Shown: piece by piece, positions 18,343-27,529 of the stretch
How positions within the stretch are numbered: the first letter of the stretch is position 1
Layout of the letters: each line of letters starts with the position of its first letter
Origin: Sphingomonas_L flavalba_A
GTDB taxonomy: Bacteria > Pseudomonadota > Alphaproteobacteria > Sphingomonadales > Sphingomonadaceae
Reading direction: 5' to 3'
Assembly: GCF_047553045.1 (NCBI RefSeq)
Contig: NZ_CP180208.1
Location: 2,232,001-2,296,000, forward strand
DNA: 64,000 nucleotides
The notes under the pieces: generated by a model
What the model saw: only the letters and a program-made list of their open reading frames with translations
What the model was told of the DNA's origin: nothing
Databases searched by the model: none
Made by a program: the position numbers and the translations under genes

Positions 18343-19353
18343 TCAAATCGTCCCGATCGGCGTGGCTGGGGAACCCACCGCGCCGGGCAGGTTGAGCGGA
18401 GGCGCGGTCAGCAGGAAATGCGCGCGCTTCCGTTCCGCGAGCGCTCGCGCAATCTCGCCGAACCACCAAAATTCGCCGAGGTGGATGCCAAGCTTGAGCA
18501 GACAATGCTCGTGGAGCGGCAAATGCGCCGTTCCGCTGCAATGCACGATGCCCTCGATCCGCTCGACCATGACGTTGTCGGCGCATATCGCGACCAGCCC
18601 CGATCGATCGATCCAGTCCAGCAATTCGGCGTCGCTGCCATCGAGGCCGGGCGTGGCGTCCAACGCAGGCTGATCGATTATCGAAGTATCGCGCAGGAGA
18701 ATGTCGGCGAAGCCGGTGTAAAGGCAAAGAAAGTCGCCCTCCTCGACGACCGCGTTCTGCGCGTCCATCGCCCCGCGCAGTTCGGCATAACCGATGCGGC
18801 GATGCGGCGGCGCCCCGGCCTGCCGAACATCGACCAGCACGCCGCGCCCCTGAACGCAGGTCTGCGCCATATTCTCGATGCCTAACGCCGTCGCCCGGCA
18901 CGCCCCGCCATCCGCCGCCAGCACGAAGTCCCGGTCCATGCGATAGCCGTTGTAGAACACATGTTCCGCCACGCCGTCGCCATCGGCATCGAAGCAGACG
19001 CCATAGTGACTGAGGCCGTCCCACTGGCTGGTATATTGAAGGGTCAATTGCACTTGATCGTCATTGACGATGTCGGTCGCCCCAGGGGCGATTTCGGACA
19101 GCGGCCAATCATAGAGCGGCCGGCCGCCCGGCCCCATCGTCGTCGGCTGGAGCCGGGGCGGCGCGCGCATGCCGAACAGGGGCGTTCGCGGCACATCAAG
19201 CGGAAGCCCCAGCAGAAACACCTCACCCTCGCGCGCTTCCGCCACGGCCCTGCGGCGCTTGTCCGGCGTGACCAGGTTCATCCGGCCGATCTGATCATTC
19301 TCGCCGAAGTCGCCCCAGTTAGATCCTTCCGGACGGTGCAGCCATCTTTTCAT
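18343..19353 (-). CDS. Cyclase-family hydrolase (kynurenine formamidase-like, PF04199 type)
   Basis: The 336-aa protein resembles the larger branch of the cyclase/kynurenine-formamidase family. Landmarks are SQWDGLSHYGVCFDADGDG near residue 115 (metal and substrate site region), GRGVLVDVRQAG, EEGDFLCLYTGF and the AICADNVMVERIEG tail. Related enzymes hydrolyse amides, lactams or cyclic acyl groups with a metal ion; the substrate here is unknown. ATG 19353 is chosen because GGAGG lies 7 bases upstream; a TTG 15 bases earlier would include that ribosome-binding site. It is divergent from the MFS transporter and is the first gene of the catabolic block. Confidence 0.72.
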   Translation of the reverse strand: MKRWLHRPEGSNWGDFGENDQIGRMNLVTPDKRRRAVAEAREGEVFLLGLPLDVPRTPLFGMRAPPRLQPTTMGPGGRPLYDWPLSEIAPGATDIVNDDQVQLTLQYTSQWDGLSHYGVCFDADGDGVAEHVFYNGYRMDRDFVLAADGGACRATALGIENMAQTCVQGRGVLVDVRQAGAPPHRRIGYAELRGAMDAQNAVVEEGDFLCLYTGFADILLRDTSIIDQPALDATPGLDGSDAELLDWIDRSGLVAICADNVMVERIEGIVHCSGTAHLPLHEHCLLKLGIHLGEFWWFGEIARALAERKRAHFLLTAPPLNLPGAVGSPATPIGTI

Positions 19354-19723
19354 CCACACCTCCGGCAACGACCAGGATTACCGCGATGACAGGGCCCGGC
19401 GACGGCCCGTGACGGCAACACGCATAATTAAAGCACCGGACGGATGCTATCGGCGAGACCGCCACCCCAGGTCGACGACGATATTGCCTGGGATGATGCG
19501 CGTTTTCGCCATCTGTGGAATGTCATTCCATCGGGATGCGGCATAGCGCGGTTGAACCATCCGCCACGCCTGATTCTTGCCAATTTCACGGGAAATTCCC
19601 CGGCATCGAAGATGGCGCGCGCACATCATCGACCCGCGCCGCGTCACCATTTCAGGACGCTCCACCGCGCCGCGTGTATTTTAATTTTCCGCGGCACGCC
19701 GGGCAGCAACTGGCCCCTAATTC
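19354..19723. promoter_or_regulatory. Divergent promoter region with AT-rich boxes
   Basis: This 370-base gap lies between the cyclase-family gene (minus) and the first MFS transporter (plus). Two AT-rich patches stand out: CATAATTAAAG at 19423-19433 and TTTTAATTTT at 19679-19688, the latter about 40 bases before the MFS start. The second matches a box repeated at 26328, 29420, 34054, 37254 and 60516. No coding potential is recognised. Confidence 0.5.
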
Positions 19724-21052
19724 ATGTATCTCTTTGGCGATCGTCCTTCCGTGTCATCGCCGCACCGGCGGCAGAGGAGAGGCTGTTTGGTTTCCCGCTC
19801 GGAATGGAAGGCCGGCTGGCCCCTGGTTGTCGTCGGCATGCTGGGCGTCTCGCTGTCGAGCCTGGCGACCTATACGCTGGGGCTTTTCATGTCGCCGCTG
19901 GAGCAGGAATTCGGATGGAGCCGGGCACAGGCATCATCGGCGCTGACCCTGGTGGCGATATCCCCCGTGCTGCTGGCACCCGTGGTCGGCGCCATGATCG
20001 ACCGATGGGGAACCCGCCGTCTGGCCTTGCCGGGGGTGTTGCTGGTCTCCCTCAGCTTTGCCGCGATGTCGCTGAACACCGGGGCGTTATACCTGTGGTG
20101 GAGCCTCTGGCTATGGCTCGGATTGGCCAATCTGCTGATCAAAACAACCATCTGGACGACCGCTATTGCCGGAATGTTCGACAAGGCGCGGGGAATGGCC
20201 ATTGCGCTCACGCTGTGCGGAACCGGTATCGCATCCTCCGGCGGGCCGATCATCGCCCGCTGGCTGATCGACGACTATGGCTGGCGTACCGCCTTCCTGG
20301 GAATGGGATTGGGTTGGGGTGTCGTCGTTGTCCCGGCCGTATTTTTCCTGTTCTTCGACGCGCGCGCCCGATCGCTGCGACAACAGGCCAGCGCGGACAG
20401 GCCCGCGCCGCCGCGTGAGGCCGTGCCGGGACTGTCGGTGCGCGAGGCCCTCCGCTCCAGATCGTTTCTGGCCATCCTGACCAGCACCTTCCTGATCAAT
20501 ACGGTGATCACGGCGTTGATCGTCCATCTCGTCCCGATCCTCGTCAGCAAGGGCATGACCCGAAGCGATGCAGCCGTGGCACTGGGTGTTTTCGGATTTG
20601 CGGCGGCCTTCGGCAAGCTCGGTTCGGGCTGGCTGCTCGATCGGGCGCATGGCAGGGTGCTGGGGACGGCCGTACTTGCCATTCCCGCTCTGCCGTGCCT
20701 GATCCTGATCTTCACTCCCGTCAGCATGCCGATCGCAATTCTGATCGTGGCGCTGATCGCGGTCGGCTCGGGCGCGGAATTGCAGACGCTGACCTATCTC
20801 TGCACCCGCTATGTCGGATTACGCAATTTCGGGAAGCTGTATGGCGTGTTCGGCAGTCTGGTGGGGCTTTGCCTGGCTGTAGGGCCGCTTTGCGCCGGCC
20901 TGATCTTCGACCGGGTCGGCCACTATCAGCCACTGTTTTACGCCGTCATTCCGATCGCGCTGCTGTGCAGTTTTCTGATGTCCACGCTTGGCGCGTACCC
21001 AATATTCTCGCCGCCGCGCAAGGCGGACGGCGAGGATGTTCTCCATAGCTGA
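19724..21052 (+). CDS. MFS transporter (monocarboxylate/oxalate-formate-like)
   Basis: The product has up to 442 aa and 12 predicted membrane segments, beginning near WPLVVVGMLGVSLSSLATYTL. The loop-2 motif of the major facilitator superfamily appears as GAMIDRWGTRRL, and its second-half repeat as GSGWLLDRAHGRVLG. The overall pattern suits small carboxylate uptake. ATG 19724 lacks a clear ribosome-binding site. A TTG at 19787, just after AGAGGAGAGG, is a credible alternative that would remove 21 arginine-rich residues. It heads a plus-strand pair with the DapB-like gene (111-base gap). Confidence 0.82.
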   Translation: MYLFGDRPSVSSPHRRQRRGCLVSRSEWKAGWPLVVVGMLGVSLSSLATYTLGLFMSPLEQEFGWSRAQASSALTLVAISPVLLAPVVGAMIDRWGTRRLALPGVLLVSLSFAAMSLNTGALYLWWSLWLWLGLANLLIKTTIWTTAIAGMFDKARGMAIALTLCGTGIASSGGPIIARWLIDDYGWRTAFLGMGLGWGVVVVPAVFFLFFDARARSLRQQASADRPAPPREAVPGLSVREALRSRSFLAILTSTFLINTVITALIVHLVPILVSKGMTRSDAAVALGVFGFAAAFGKLGSGWLLDRAHGRVLGTAVLAIPALPCLILIFTPVSMPIAILIVALIAVGSGAELQTLTYLCTRYVGLRNFGKLYGVFGSLVGLCLAVGPLCAGLIFDRVGHYQPLFYAVIPIALLCSFLMSTLGAYPIFSPPRKADGEDVLHS

Positions 21053-21163
21053 CTGGACGGGAGGACCGCCGCGATCGCCGATCGGCGGCCGGCGCCCCCG
21101 GACATTCGGAAACGACGCTTGCGCCCGATTGGCGACACTATGCTGCGGTGAGGAGATGACGGC

Positions 21164-22216
21164 ATGAAACACAGGGTTGTGCAGTGGGGCACGGGCATGG
21201 TGGGCGCACGGGCATTGAAACAGGCGCTCCTCCACCCAGCTATCGAGGTCGTCGGGGTCAGGGTCTACAATCCGGCGAAGGTGGGTAGCGATGCCGGCGC
21301 CCTCGCCGGGCTGGGCCAGTGTGGCGTCACCGCCACCGACGATGTCGACGCCATTTTGAAGCTGCGTCCGGATTGCGTGGTGCATGCGCCACTCAGCCTC
21401 GACCTTGAAGAAACGATCGGCGAAATCGAGACGTTGCTCGCGGCGGGGATCAATGTCGTCTCTTCGGCGGTCAATGTGGCGATTCACCCCGGCTCGATGG
21501 ACCCCGGCCTTCGATCCCGGCTGGTCGCGGCTTGCAAAGCAGGCGCTTCGACGCTTCGCGCGGCCGGCCTCAGCCCCGGCTTCGCCAACGAGTTGTTGCC
21601 GGTGGTCATGTCCGGACTGTGCGGCGCGATCCGCCGGGTCACCGTATCGGAGTTCGCCAATCTCGCGCACTATGAATCCGAGGCGGTTTCGGCGCTGTTG
21701 GGCTGGGGGCGCGAGGCGTCCTACGTCCTGCCGGACGCGTTCCGCGCCCGGATCGATCAGGCCTTCCTCGCGCCGATGCGGATGATCGGTTCCTGTCTCG
21801 GCACCGAGATCACCGACATCGCCACGTCGGTCAGCCCCGCGATCGCGACGAAGCCCTTCGACATCCGAACCGGACAGGTCGCGGCCGGCACTATCGCGGG
21901 CTGGCGCCTGATGTACGTCGGCAGCATTGACGGTGAGGCTCGCGTCTCGATCGATTCATCGTGGCACTTGCACGAGGAATTCGGCATCGGCGAGGACTGG
22001 CCCAAGGGCGAGGGGTGGGACATTTCGATCGACGCGGACCCAGAGATCAGGCTGCACTGGGAAGTCGGCCTGGACGACCCGACCCAGTCCATGTCATCGC
22101 ACCGGATGCGCGCGTCGGCGGCGCATCTCGTCAATGCGGTTCCGGCGGTCTGCGCCGCGCCAAGCGGGATCATGACCCTCGCCGACCTCGGCAATGCGAC
22201 CGGCCGGTGGGCCTGA
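21164..22216 (+). CDS. DapB-like NAD(P)-dependent dehydrogenase, paralogue 1
   Basis: The 350-aa protein has an N-terminal Rossmann motif (VVQWGTGMVGARAL) and a dihydrodipicolinate-reductase-like C-terminal domain (AAGLSPGFANELLP). The length matches the amine dehydrogenase/2,4-diaminopentanoate dehydrogenase-like branch, not true DapB (about 270 aa). Such genes are often annotated only by homology and recur in sphingomonad and actinobacterial catabolic clusters. The reaction is unknown; NAD(P)H-dependent reduction or oxidation of a side-chain carbonyl, imine or amine is plausible. Three more paralogues lie within the next 7 kb. GGAG precedes the ATG and a hairpin terminator follows. Confidence 0.75.
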   Translation: MKHRVVQWGTGMVGARALKQALLHPAIEVVGVRVYNPAKVGSDAGALAGLGQCGVTATDDVDAILKLRPDCVVHAPLSLDLEETIGEIETLLAAGINVVSSAVNVAIHPGSMDPGLRSRLVAACKAGASTLRAAGLSPGFANELLPVVMSGLCGAIRRVTVSEFANLAHYESEAVSALLGWGREASYVLPDAFRARIDQAFLAPMRMIGSCLGTEITDIATSVSPAIATKPFDIRTGQVAAGTIAGWRLMYVGSIDGEARVSIDSSWHLHEEFGIGEDWPKGEGWDISIDADPEIRLHWEVGLDDPTQSMSSHRMRASAAHLVNAVPAVCAAPSGIMTLADLGNATGRWA

Positions 22217-22228
22217 TAGCGAAATAGC

Positions 22229-22257
22229 GGGGCGGTGCCGGGAAAGCGCACCGCCCC
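22229..22257. terminator. Hairpin terminator between convergent DapB-like genes
   Basis: The stem GGGGCGGTGC (22229-22238) pairs perfectly with GCACCGCCCC (22248-22257) around a 9-base loop, 13 bases after the stop of paralogue 1. No T-run follows. The remaining 200 bases to 22458 show nothing recognisable. Confidence 0.65.
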
Positions 22258-22457
22258 ATCGCGCTTGATGTCGGGCGGGTCGCGCATGACCCGGCCTGCT
22301 TCACGGCTTTTCGCTCCGTTCCGGCATGATCGTGAAGAGGACGTCGACGAGGTCGATGCCCCCTTACGCGCGAGACTTCGCCTGGAAATCAAGCGCATGC
22401 TTGACCGGGACCGCCCCCTTCATTCGCGCGCGCCGGAACAAGGCCGGTTTTGGTCCC

Positions 22458-23504
22458 TCATCCATGATAGCGCCCGTGAATGGACGGCAGGTCGAGATAG
22501 GTGCGGATACCGGGCGCCGCGGCGACCACCGCCTCTACCGCATTGACCGCCTGCATGGCGGTCGCGATGCAGCATTCGTCATCCGAATTTTCACCGCCAT
22601 GCGTGTGCAGGGTTGCGCTCAGCCCCGGATCGCCATCGACCGTGAACGTCCAGCCGAAGCTGTTGGGCCACCCTTCGAGTTCGTAGCTTAGCGTCCAGAC
22701 CGTCTCCAGCTCGATCAAGGGCTTGCCGTCGACCATGCCGGTCCACAGCCAGCGCTGCGCGGCGACCGTCCCCTTTTTAACCACACCCGCCGCAACATGC
22801 AGATCGCGCGGAGCCGGCGCTTCCTCATAGGTTTGTATGATCTCATCCACCCTGGCTCCGATACCGGCGGCAAGCTCTAGCAGCATCGCTTCGAACGCGC
22901 GCCGGATGCGTTGCCCGATATGGCCCTTTTCACAATTTCCGGGGTCGAGCGGCTGGCCGAAATGCATCAGGTCGAACAGCAGGGCGGACGATGGATATTC
23001 GGTCATCACCGCGCATTCGGACACGCGGATACGGTCGATCCGGCGGCACCAGGACGACAACACAAGCGGCAACCGCACCGAAACGAAGCCCGGATTGACG
23101 CCGGCACCATGGAATGTCGCGCCCCCCGTCTGGCAGGCGCCTTCCAGCAGGTTATGCAGGGGGGCATCGGCAACCGGATAGAACAGATAGCCTCCGGCCG
23201 TGGAGATCACGTTGATCCCCGCCGACAGCAATTTCGTCAGATCATCGTGGTTCGGCGAGCTTGGCGCGTAGATCACGCAATCCGGCGCGGCAGCGATCAC
23301 TTCTTCAATGTCGAGCACGGCCGCCACGCCCAACGGATCGACGCCGAGCAATTCCCCGACATCGCGCCCGCGCTTCTCTTCGGAATAGACTTTCGCACCG
23401 ATCAGTTTCAGCCCCTTGCGTGACAGGACCCCCCGCGCGGCGTGCCCGCCGACGGTTCCCGTGCCGCAGACATATACCTTCAGATCCTGTCCTGACGTCG
23501 CCAT
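22458..23504 (-). CDS. DapB-like NAD(P)-dependent dehydrogenase, paralogue 2
   Basis: The 348-aa protein has the Rossmann motif VYVCGTGTVGGHAARG at residues 10-25 and the family GAGVNPGFVSVRLPLVL segment near 145. It shares layout and length with paralogues 1 and 3, including the WPNSFGWTFTVDGDP region, but is clearly diverged. It is downstream of paralogue 3 on the same strand (87-base gap), in an apparent operon of MFS transporter, paralogue 3, paralogue 2. The reaction is unknown. Two paralogues in one transcript may act on successive intermediates or form a hetero-oligomer; this is inference. Confidence 0.75.
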   Translation of the reverse strand: MATSGQDLKVYVCGTGTVGGHAARGVLSRKGLKLIGAKVYSEEKRGRDVGELLGVDPLGVAAVLDIEEVIAAAPDCVIYAPSSPNHDDLTKLLSAGINVISTAGGYLFYPVADAPLHNLLEGACQTGGATFHGAGVNPGFVSVRLPLVLSSWCRRIDRIRVSECAVMTEYPSSALLFDLMHFGQPLDPGNCEKGHIGQRIRRAFEAMLLELAAGIGARVDEIIQTYEEAPAPRDLHVAAGVVKKGTVAAQRWLWTGMVDGKPLIELETVWTLSYELEGWPNSFGWTFTVDGDPGLSATLHTHGGENSDDECCIATAMQAVNAVEAVVAAAPGIRTYLDLPSIHGRYHG

Positions 23505-23591
23505 GTTTCTCTCCTGGTTTTGGTATCAGCTTGCATGTCCCGCAGACGCCGGTGGAGGGTGTCGCCGGCCGTGCGCCATGTTTCAGGCGCG

Positions 23592-24692
23592 TCACCGCGC
23601 ACCCCAATACCCCCCCGCGGTGAAGGGCAGATCGAGATGACCGCGAATGCCCGGCGGTGCTTCGCAGACCGTGGGGATGGCGTTGACGGGAACCGTGCCG
23701 GTGACGATGGACACCGCCCGCCCGGCATCGAATTGTGTCGATATCCTGACCTCGGCCTCGATCCTGGGATCGCCGTCGATACGCACACCCCAGATGCCGT
23801 CGCCCGTCGGCCAGTCGGGGCGAACACTGTCTTCCAGCCGCCAGATGAAAATCATGCTGATGGCCGGCTTGCCGCCACTCAGCCCGATGAATTCGCCGCG
23901 CACCGCCGCCACGCCGCCCGCCGGGAACTCGCCGGCCGCGACGGTGAAGGCGTGCGGCGCAAGCGCCACTTCGCGCTTCCATTGCAGATCGTCGATGGTC
24001 AGGCCGATGGCGTCGGCCACAACGCGCATCGAAAGATAATAGGGGTTGTCCTTGCCGCCGGCGAGCTGCTTGTGGAACAGCGGCTCATAGCTCTCCGGCA
24101 ACCCGAACCCCATATAGTCGCACAGGATCTGTCGGGAAGGATAGTCGCGCAAGCTGACCACTTCGGTAAGTTCGATATGCTCGATCGCGCGCGATGCCCT
24201 GGTCAGCGCCAGCGGCAGATAGTCCGGGGAGAAGCCGGGGGATGCGCCGGCGATGTGAATTGTCGTGCCGCCTGTCTCGCATGCCGCCCGCAGCTTTTCG
24301 AACCCTGCTTCACTGGCCGGGCCGACGACGACGGGCGGATACATGTAATAAGCCATTGCCGGCGCGACCACATTCTTGCCGGAGGCGAGAATGGCGCATA
24401 GCTCATCCAAAGCCTGATCGACCCGATCAAGGCTGGTCGCCAGCGCGCAATAGCAGACGCAATCGGCATCCATTGCGAGCAATGCGTCGACATCGTCGGT
24501 TCCCAGCACCCCGACGGGATCGCCACCGACCAGAACCCCCGCATCGGCGCCGACCTTGCCCGGATCATAGACGCGCAACCCGACCAGTTCGAGATCAGGG
24601 CGTCCGATGATCGTGCGAAGGGCGTGCGTTCCGACATTGCCGGTAGCCCACTGGATCACCCGATAAGTGCGCTTGGTCACGTCATTCTCCAT
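23592..24692 (-). CDS. DapB-like NAD(P)-dependent dehydrogenase, paralogue 3
   Basis: The 366-aa protein has YRVIQWATGNVGTHALRTI as its Rossmann motif, with Ala replacing the first Gly, and GASPGFSPDYLPLAL in the second domain. ATG 24692 overlaps the MFS stop by one base (TGATG), so translation is probably coupled to the transporter. A GTG four codons further in (24680), preceded by GGAG, is an alternative start. It belongs to the same uncharacterised branch as paralogues 1 and 2. Coupling to a transporter suggests that it acts early on the imported compound. Confidence 0.75.
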   Translation of the reverse strand: MENDVTKRTYRVIQWATGNVGTHALRTIIGRPDLELVGLRVYDPGKVGADAGVLVGGDPVGVLGTDDVDALLAMDADCVCYCALATSLDRVDQALDELCAILASGKNVVAPAMAYYMYPPVVVGPASEAGFEKLRAACETGGTTIHIAGASPGFSPDYLPLALTRASRAIEHIELTEVVSLRDYPSRQILCDYMGFGLPESYEPLFHKQLAGGKDNPYYLSMRVVADAIGLTIDDLQWKREVALAPHAFTVAAGEFPAGGVAAVRGEFIGLSGGKPAISMIFIWRLEDSVRPDWPTGDGIWGVRIDGDPRIEAEVRISTQFDAGRAVSIVTGTVPVNAIPTVCEAPPGIRGHLDLPFTAGGYWGAR

Positions 24693-25972
24693 CAACAGAC
24701 TGGCGGCGCCGCCCGCGATTTGCCGGGTTGAGTGCCGAGGCGCAGCCACGGCAAAGCGAAGAGCGCGACTAGCGCCGCCACGCTGTAAAAGCCGAACATC
24801 AGGCTGTAGCTGCCAGTCGTATCGAACACCCGGCCGAAGGCGGGCGGCGAGGCCAGCAAACCGGAAAAGGTCACAATTCCGACCAGGCCCATCGCACGGC
24901 CTATCATGTGCTCGCCGAATATGCGCGGCAGCAGCAGGCTTTGCAGCGGCATCATCATGCCACCGAACAGGCCGATCATGACGACGCCGACGACGATCAG
25001 AAAGCCGCCGAGCGGGGCGAGCCAGAAACACGACATGCCAACGGCGAACCCGAGCAGGGTCGCCACCAGCATCGAACGCGCGCCCAGCCGGTCGGCCAGG
25101 CCGGCAAAGGCCAGCTTCGCGGTGAGGCCGCAGATACCGTATAGCGACAGCAGCAACGCCGCATCGCTGGTCTTCAGCCCGCGATCAAGCACGATCGGCG
25201 CAAGGCTGGTCACCACTCCTTTCATGCCGGACAAGACGATGGCGAAGGTAACAGCGGCAAGCCAGAAGGAAGGATCCCGAAGAATCGCCATTGCCGAGGC
25301 GGACGCCTTCCCCACCGTTGCCAGCGGCGGCGGCGCGTCGACCGCCCCGTCGGGCTGAAGGTTGCGGTCGGACGGCCGATTCACCACCAGCAACGCCGCC
25401 GGAATGACGGTTGCCGCAAGCATGACGCTGACCTGCCGAAACGCATCGCGCCAGTAATGATGGTCGAGAATCCATTGCGTGATCGGCGGATAGACGATGC
25501 TCGCCACGGACACGCCGGCAAGCGCCACCCCGATTGCCGCGCCACGCCTGCGCACGAACCAGCGCGAGAGCAGCACCGTCATCGCCATCGATCCGATCAG
25601 CACATTCGCCGGCGCAATGACCAGACCGTAGATCAGCATGATGTGCGTGAAGTTTCCCGCCAGCGACATCGCCGCGTAGCCGCCGGTCATCGCCGTCGCC
25701 CCCAGCGTCATCAACAACCGGACCGAAAGACGATCGAGCAGAAACCCGGCGAATGGCGCGAGGACCGCCGCGCTGCCCGACAATACGGTCATCGCCAGCA
25801 TCAGCGTCATGCGATCCGGCCCGAACGCCCTGGCCAGCGGGACCGAAAGGATCGTGTAGCAGGACGAGGTGAATGCCACCGCGCCCATCAGCAGGAAGCA
25901 GCAGGCGACCTGACGCCATGCCAGGTAATGGCCCGGCATCGACTGCCGCCCGGATGCGGATGATTCAGCCAT
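24692..25972 (-). CDS. MFS transporter 2
   Basis: The 426-aa protein has 12 predicted membrane segments. The MFS loop motif appears as GFLLDRLSVRLLM after helix 2 and its repeat as FAGLADRLGARSMLV in the second half. A short charged loop near residues 200-225 separates the two six-helix bundles. Together with MFS transporter 1 (19724) it gives the catabolic block two uptake or export systems. Its stop overlaps the start of the DapB-like paralogue 3 gene. An AT-rich box at 26328-26337 lies about 355 bases upstream in the leader region. Confidence 0.82.
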   Translation of the reverse strand: MAESSASGRQSMPGHYLAWRQVACCFLLMGAVAFTSSCYTILSVPLARAFGPDRMTLMLAMTVLSGSAAVLAPFAGFLLDRLSVRLLMTLGATAMTGGYAAMSLAGNFTHIMLIYGLVIAPANVLIGSMAMTVLLSRWFVRRRGAAIGVALAGVSVASIVYPPITQWILDHHYWRDAFRQVSVMLAATVIPAALLVVNRPSDRNLQPDGAVDAPPPLATVGKASASAMAILRDPSFWLAAVTFAIVLSGMKGVVTSLAPIVLDRGLKTSDAALLLSLYGICGLTAKLAFAGLADRLGARSMLVATLLGFAVGMSCFWLAPLGGFLIVVGVVMIGLFGGMMMPLQSLLLPRIFGEHMIGRAMGLVGIVTFSGLLASPPAFGRVFDTTGSYSLMFGFYSVAALVALFALPWLRLGTQPGKSRAAPPVC

Positions 25973-26356
25973 GCGAGCCTACTCCAGATCACCGCGCGCA
26001 GGGACGCGCCGGCACGCCTCTGAAACTGACCGCCCGGTGCCGCGCCTGTGCGGCTGGCCGATCCGCCGCGCCGCGAAAACCGGCGCCGCGGTGATGCCTG
26101 ACCGGCTGTGCCCGCTGCCCGGATTGCCGACGAAGATCGAGAAGCCCATCGGCATCCGCCAAGCCGCTCCAGCCGATAGGGTGTTGGTCAGCCCGCGCCG
26201 GCGAGATGACGGAAAATACGCGCGAACACGCCGGTTTGGTGCCCCGGCGTATGGCCGATGGCCTGATCGCCGCCAGCAACCGATCCGCCCAAAAAAACTA
26301 TCACACTGTCGGTTTCAGCCCACTCCCATTATTAAAATTCGCCGCCGCGCGCCCCA
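25973..26356. promoter_or_regulatory. Long leader upstream of the MFS 2 operon
   Basis: This 384-base stretch has no convincing gene; short open frames here lack ribosome-binding sites and recognisable sequence. Near its right end are an A-run (26291-26297) and the box ATTATTAAAA at 26328-26337, which reads TTTTAATAAT toward the MFS 2 gene. The sulfotransferase stop codon is at 26357, so the leader may carry promoter sequence for the MFS operon. Confidence 0.45.
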
Positions 26357-27529
26357 TCAGCCATCGACGTGGCGATCGGCCCAATCCAGATAGCCGCGAA
26401 CGCGCGCGTTAACGCGGCCCGGATCGAGGCCGTAGCGCGCCGGGTCCTGCCGCAAAGCGCCGCTCTTGTGGGTGTCCTTGCGATTGTCTTCCGCCCGGAA
26501 CGCCGCGCGTGCTTCGCTGCTGACCGGGGCATCGACGAAGCGATAGATCGTATCGATGAGATCGGCGCCATGGTGTACAACCGACCGGAAACCGAGATCG
26601 AGGAAGTGTTCCGGATGTCGCCGCCGAACCCGCACGAACGCATCCAGCGCCTGTGCGGAACGCTCGAGAATTTCGTCGCCGAGCGCCTGCGGATCAACCT
26701 GATCGACCACCATGCCGCGCAGGCTTTCGCGAAGCATCGTGTATGAATGAATCGCCGGAAAAGGGTCTCGGTGCGTGACCAGGATTTTGGCATCGGGAAA
26801 CACTTCGAGCAATGCATCGAGGTTGCCGAGGTGGATCGGCGCCTTCAGGCAGAACCGCTGTTCGGGCAGGTCCTGGCGTTTGAACTGGTACTGCAGCAGT
26901 TGCAGGGCGCGATGCAGGTCGCGATAGACCGGCACCATGCTCTGTGCGCGGACCCATTCGAGAAAGCCGGCACCGAACTGCTTGGCATCGACGATCCGGA
27001 AGCTCGGCGTCATCAGCGCATATTCTTCGGAAGGATCGGTGGCGGCGAGCGGATGGGCGAGGAAGGCCTGTTCAGCCGCCTGTTTCATATAGGCGAGGCG
27101 GCGATGGCAGACGCCGATCCGCGGGTCCTCCCCGCCGGCCGGGGCATCGGCCAACGGCACCGGATCGCCGGCCTGCCACGTCGTCACGTGCTGCCAGTAC
27201 GGATCGGCACACATCAGGTTCTGAAGCTTTGTGGTCGCGCTGCGGTAAAGCCCGGTGATGAACACCGGCCGGACGATCCGTTCCCGCAGGATTTGCGGAT
27301 GGCGGCGGATATAGTCCGTCATCGCCAATCGCCCGTCCAGCGCGCGATCGAGTTCGACAACCACCTGCGCCTGACCGCGTGTCGAATAATGCGACGAATT
27401 CTCGCGCAGTCCGGCAAGATATTCCCGCAGCGGTTCGTAAAAGTCCGTGCCGCCGAAATCGGTGGACCCGGTGCGTTTGAACGCGCTGTCCATCAACGCG
27501 TCGGCGGACAGGCTTCGGATCGGGTTCAT
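26357..27529 (-). CDS. Sulfotransferase-family protein
   Basis: The 390-aa protein has a PAPS-dependent sulfotransferase core. The 5'-phosphosulfate loop is RPVFITGLYRSATTKLQN near residues 87-104, and the 3'-phosphate region is AKILVTHRDPFPAIHSY near 245, with the conserved His/Arg/Ser. About 85 residues precede the loop. ATG 27529 overlaps the stop of the upstream DapB-like gene by one base (TAATG), so the two are translated together. Sulfotransferases are uncommon in degradation operons; it may modify a hydroxyl on the substrate, or be a family member using a different donor. No PAPS-synthesis genes are nearby. Confidence 0.8.
   Translation of the reverse strand: MNPIRSLSADALMDSAFKRTGSTDFGGTDFYEPLREYLAGLRENSSHYSTRGQAQVVVELDRALDGRLAMTDYIRRHPQILRERIVRPVFITGLYRSATTKLQNLMCADPYWQHVTTWQAGDPVPLADAPAGGEDPRIGVCHRRLAYMKQAAEQAFLAHPLAATDPSEEYALMTPSFRIVDAKQFGAGFLEWVRAQSMVPVYRDLHRALQLLQYQFKRQDLPEQRFCLKAPIHLGNLDALLEVFPDAKILVTHRDPFPAIHSYTMLRESLRGMVVDQVDPQALGDEILERSAQALDAFVRVRRRHPEHFLDLGFRSVVHHGADLIDTIYRFVDAPVSSEARAAFRAEDNRKDTHKSGALRQDPARYGLDPGRVNARVRGYLDWADRHVDG

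Noticed and set aside
25989..26279. Small frames in the MFS 2 leader
   Set aside because: No start signal, no recognisable sequence, and frames exist on both strands at once, as expected for random GC-rich DNA.
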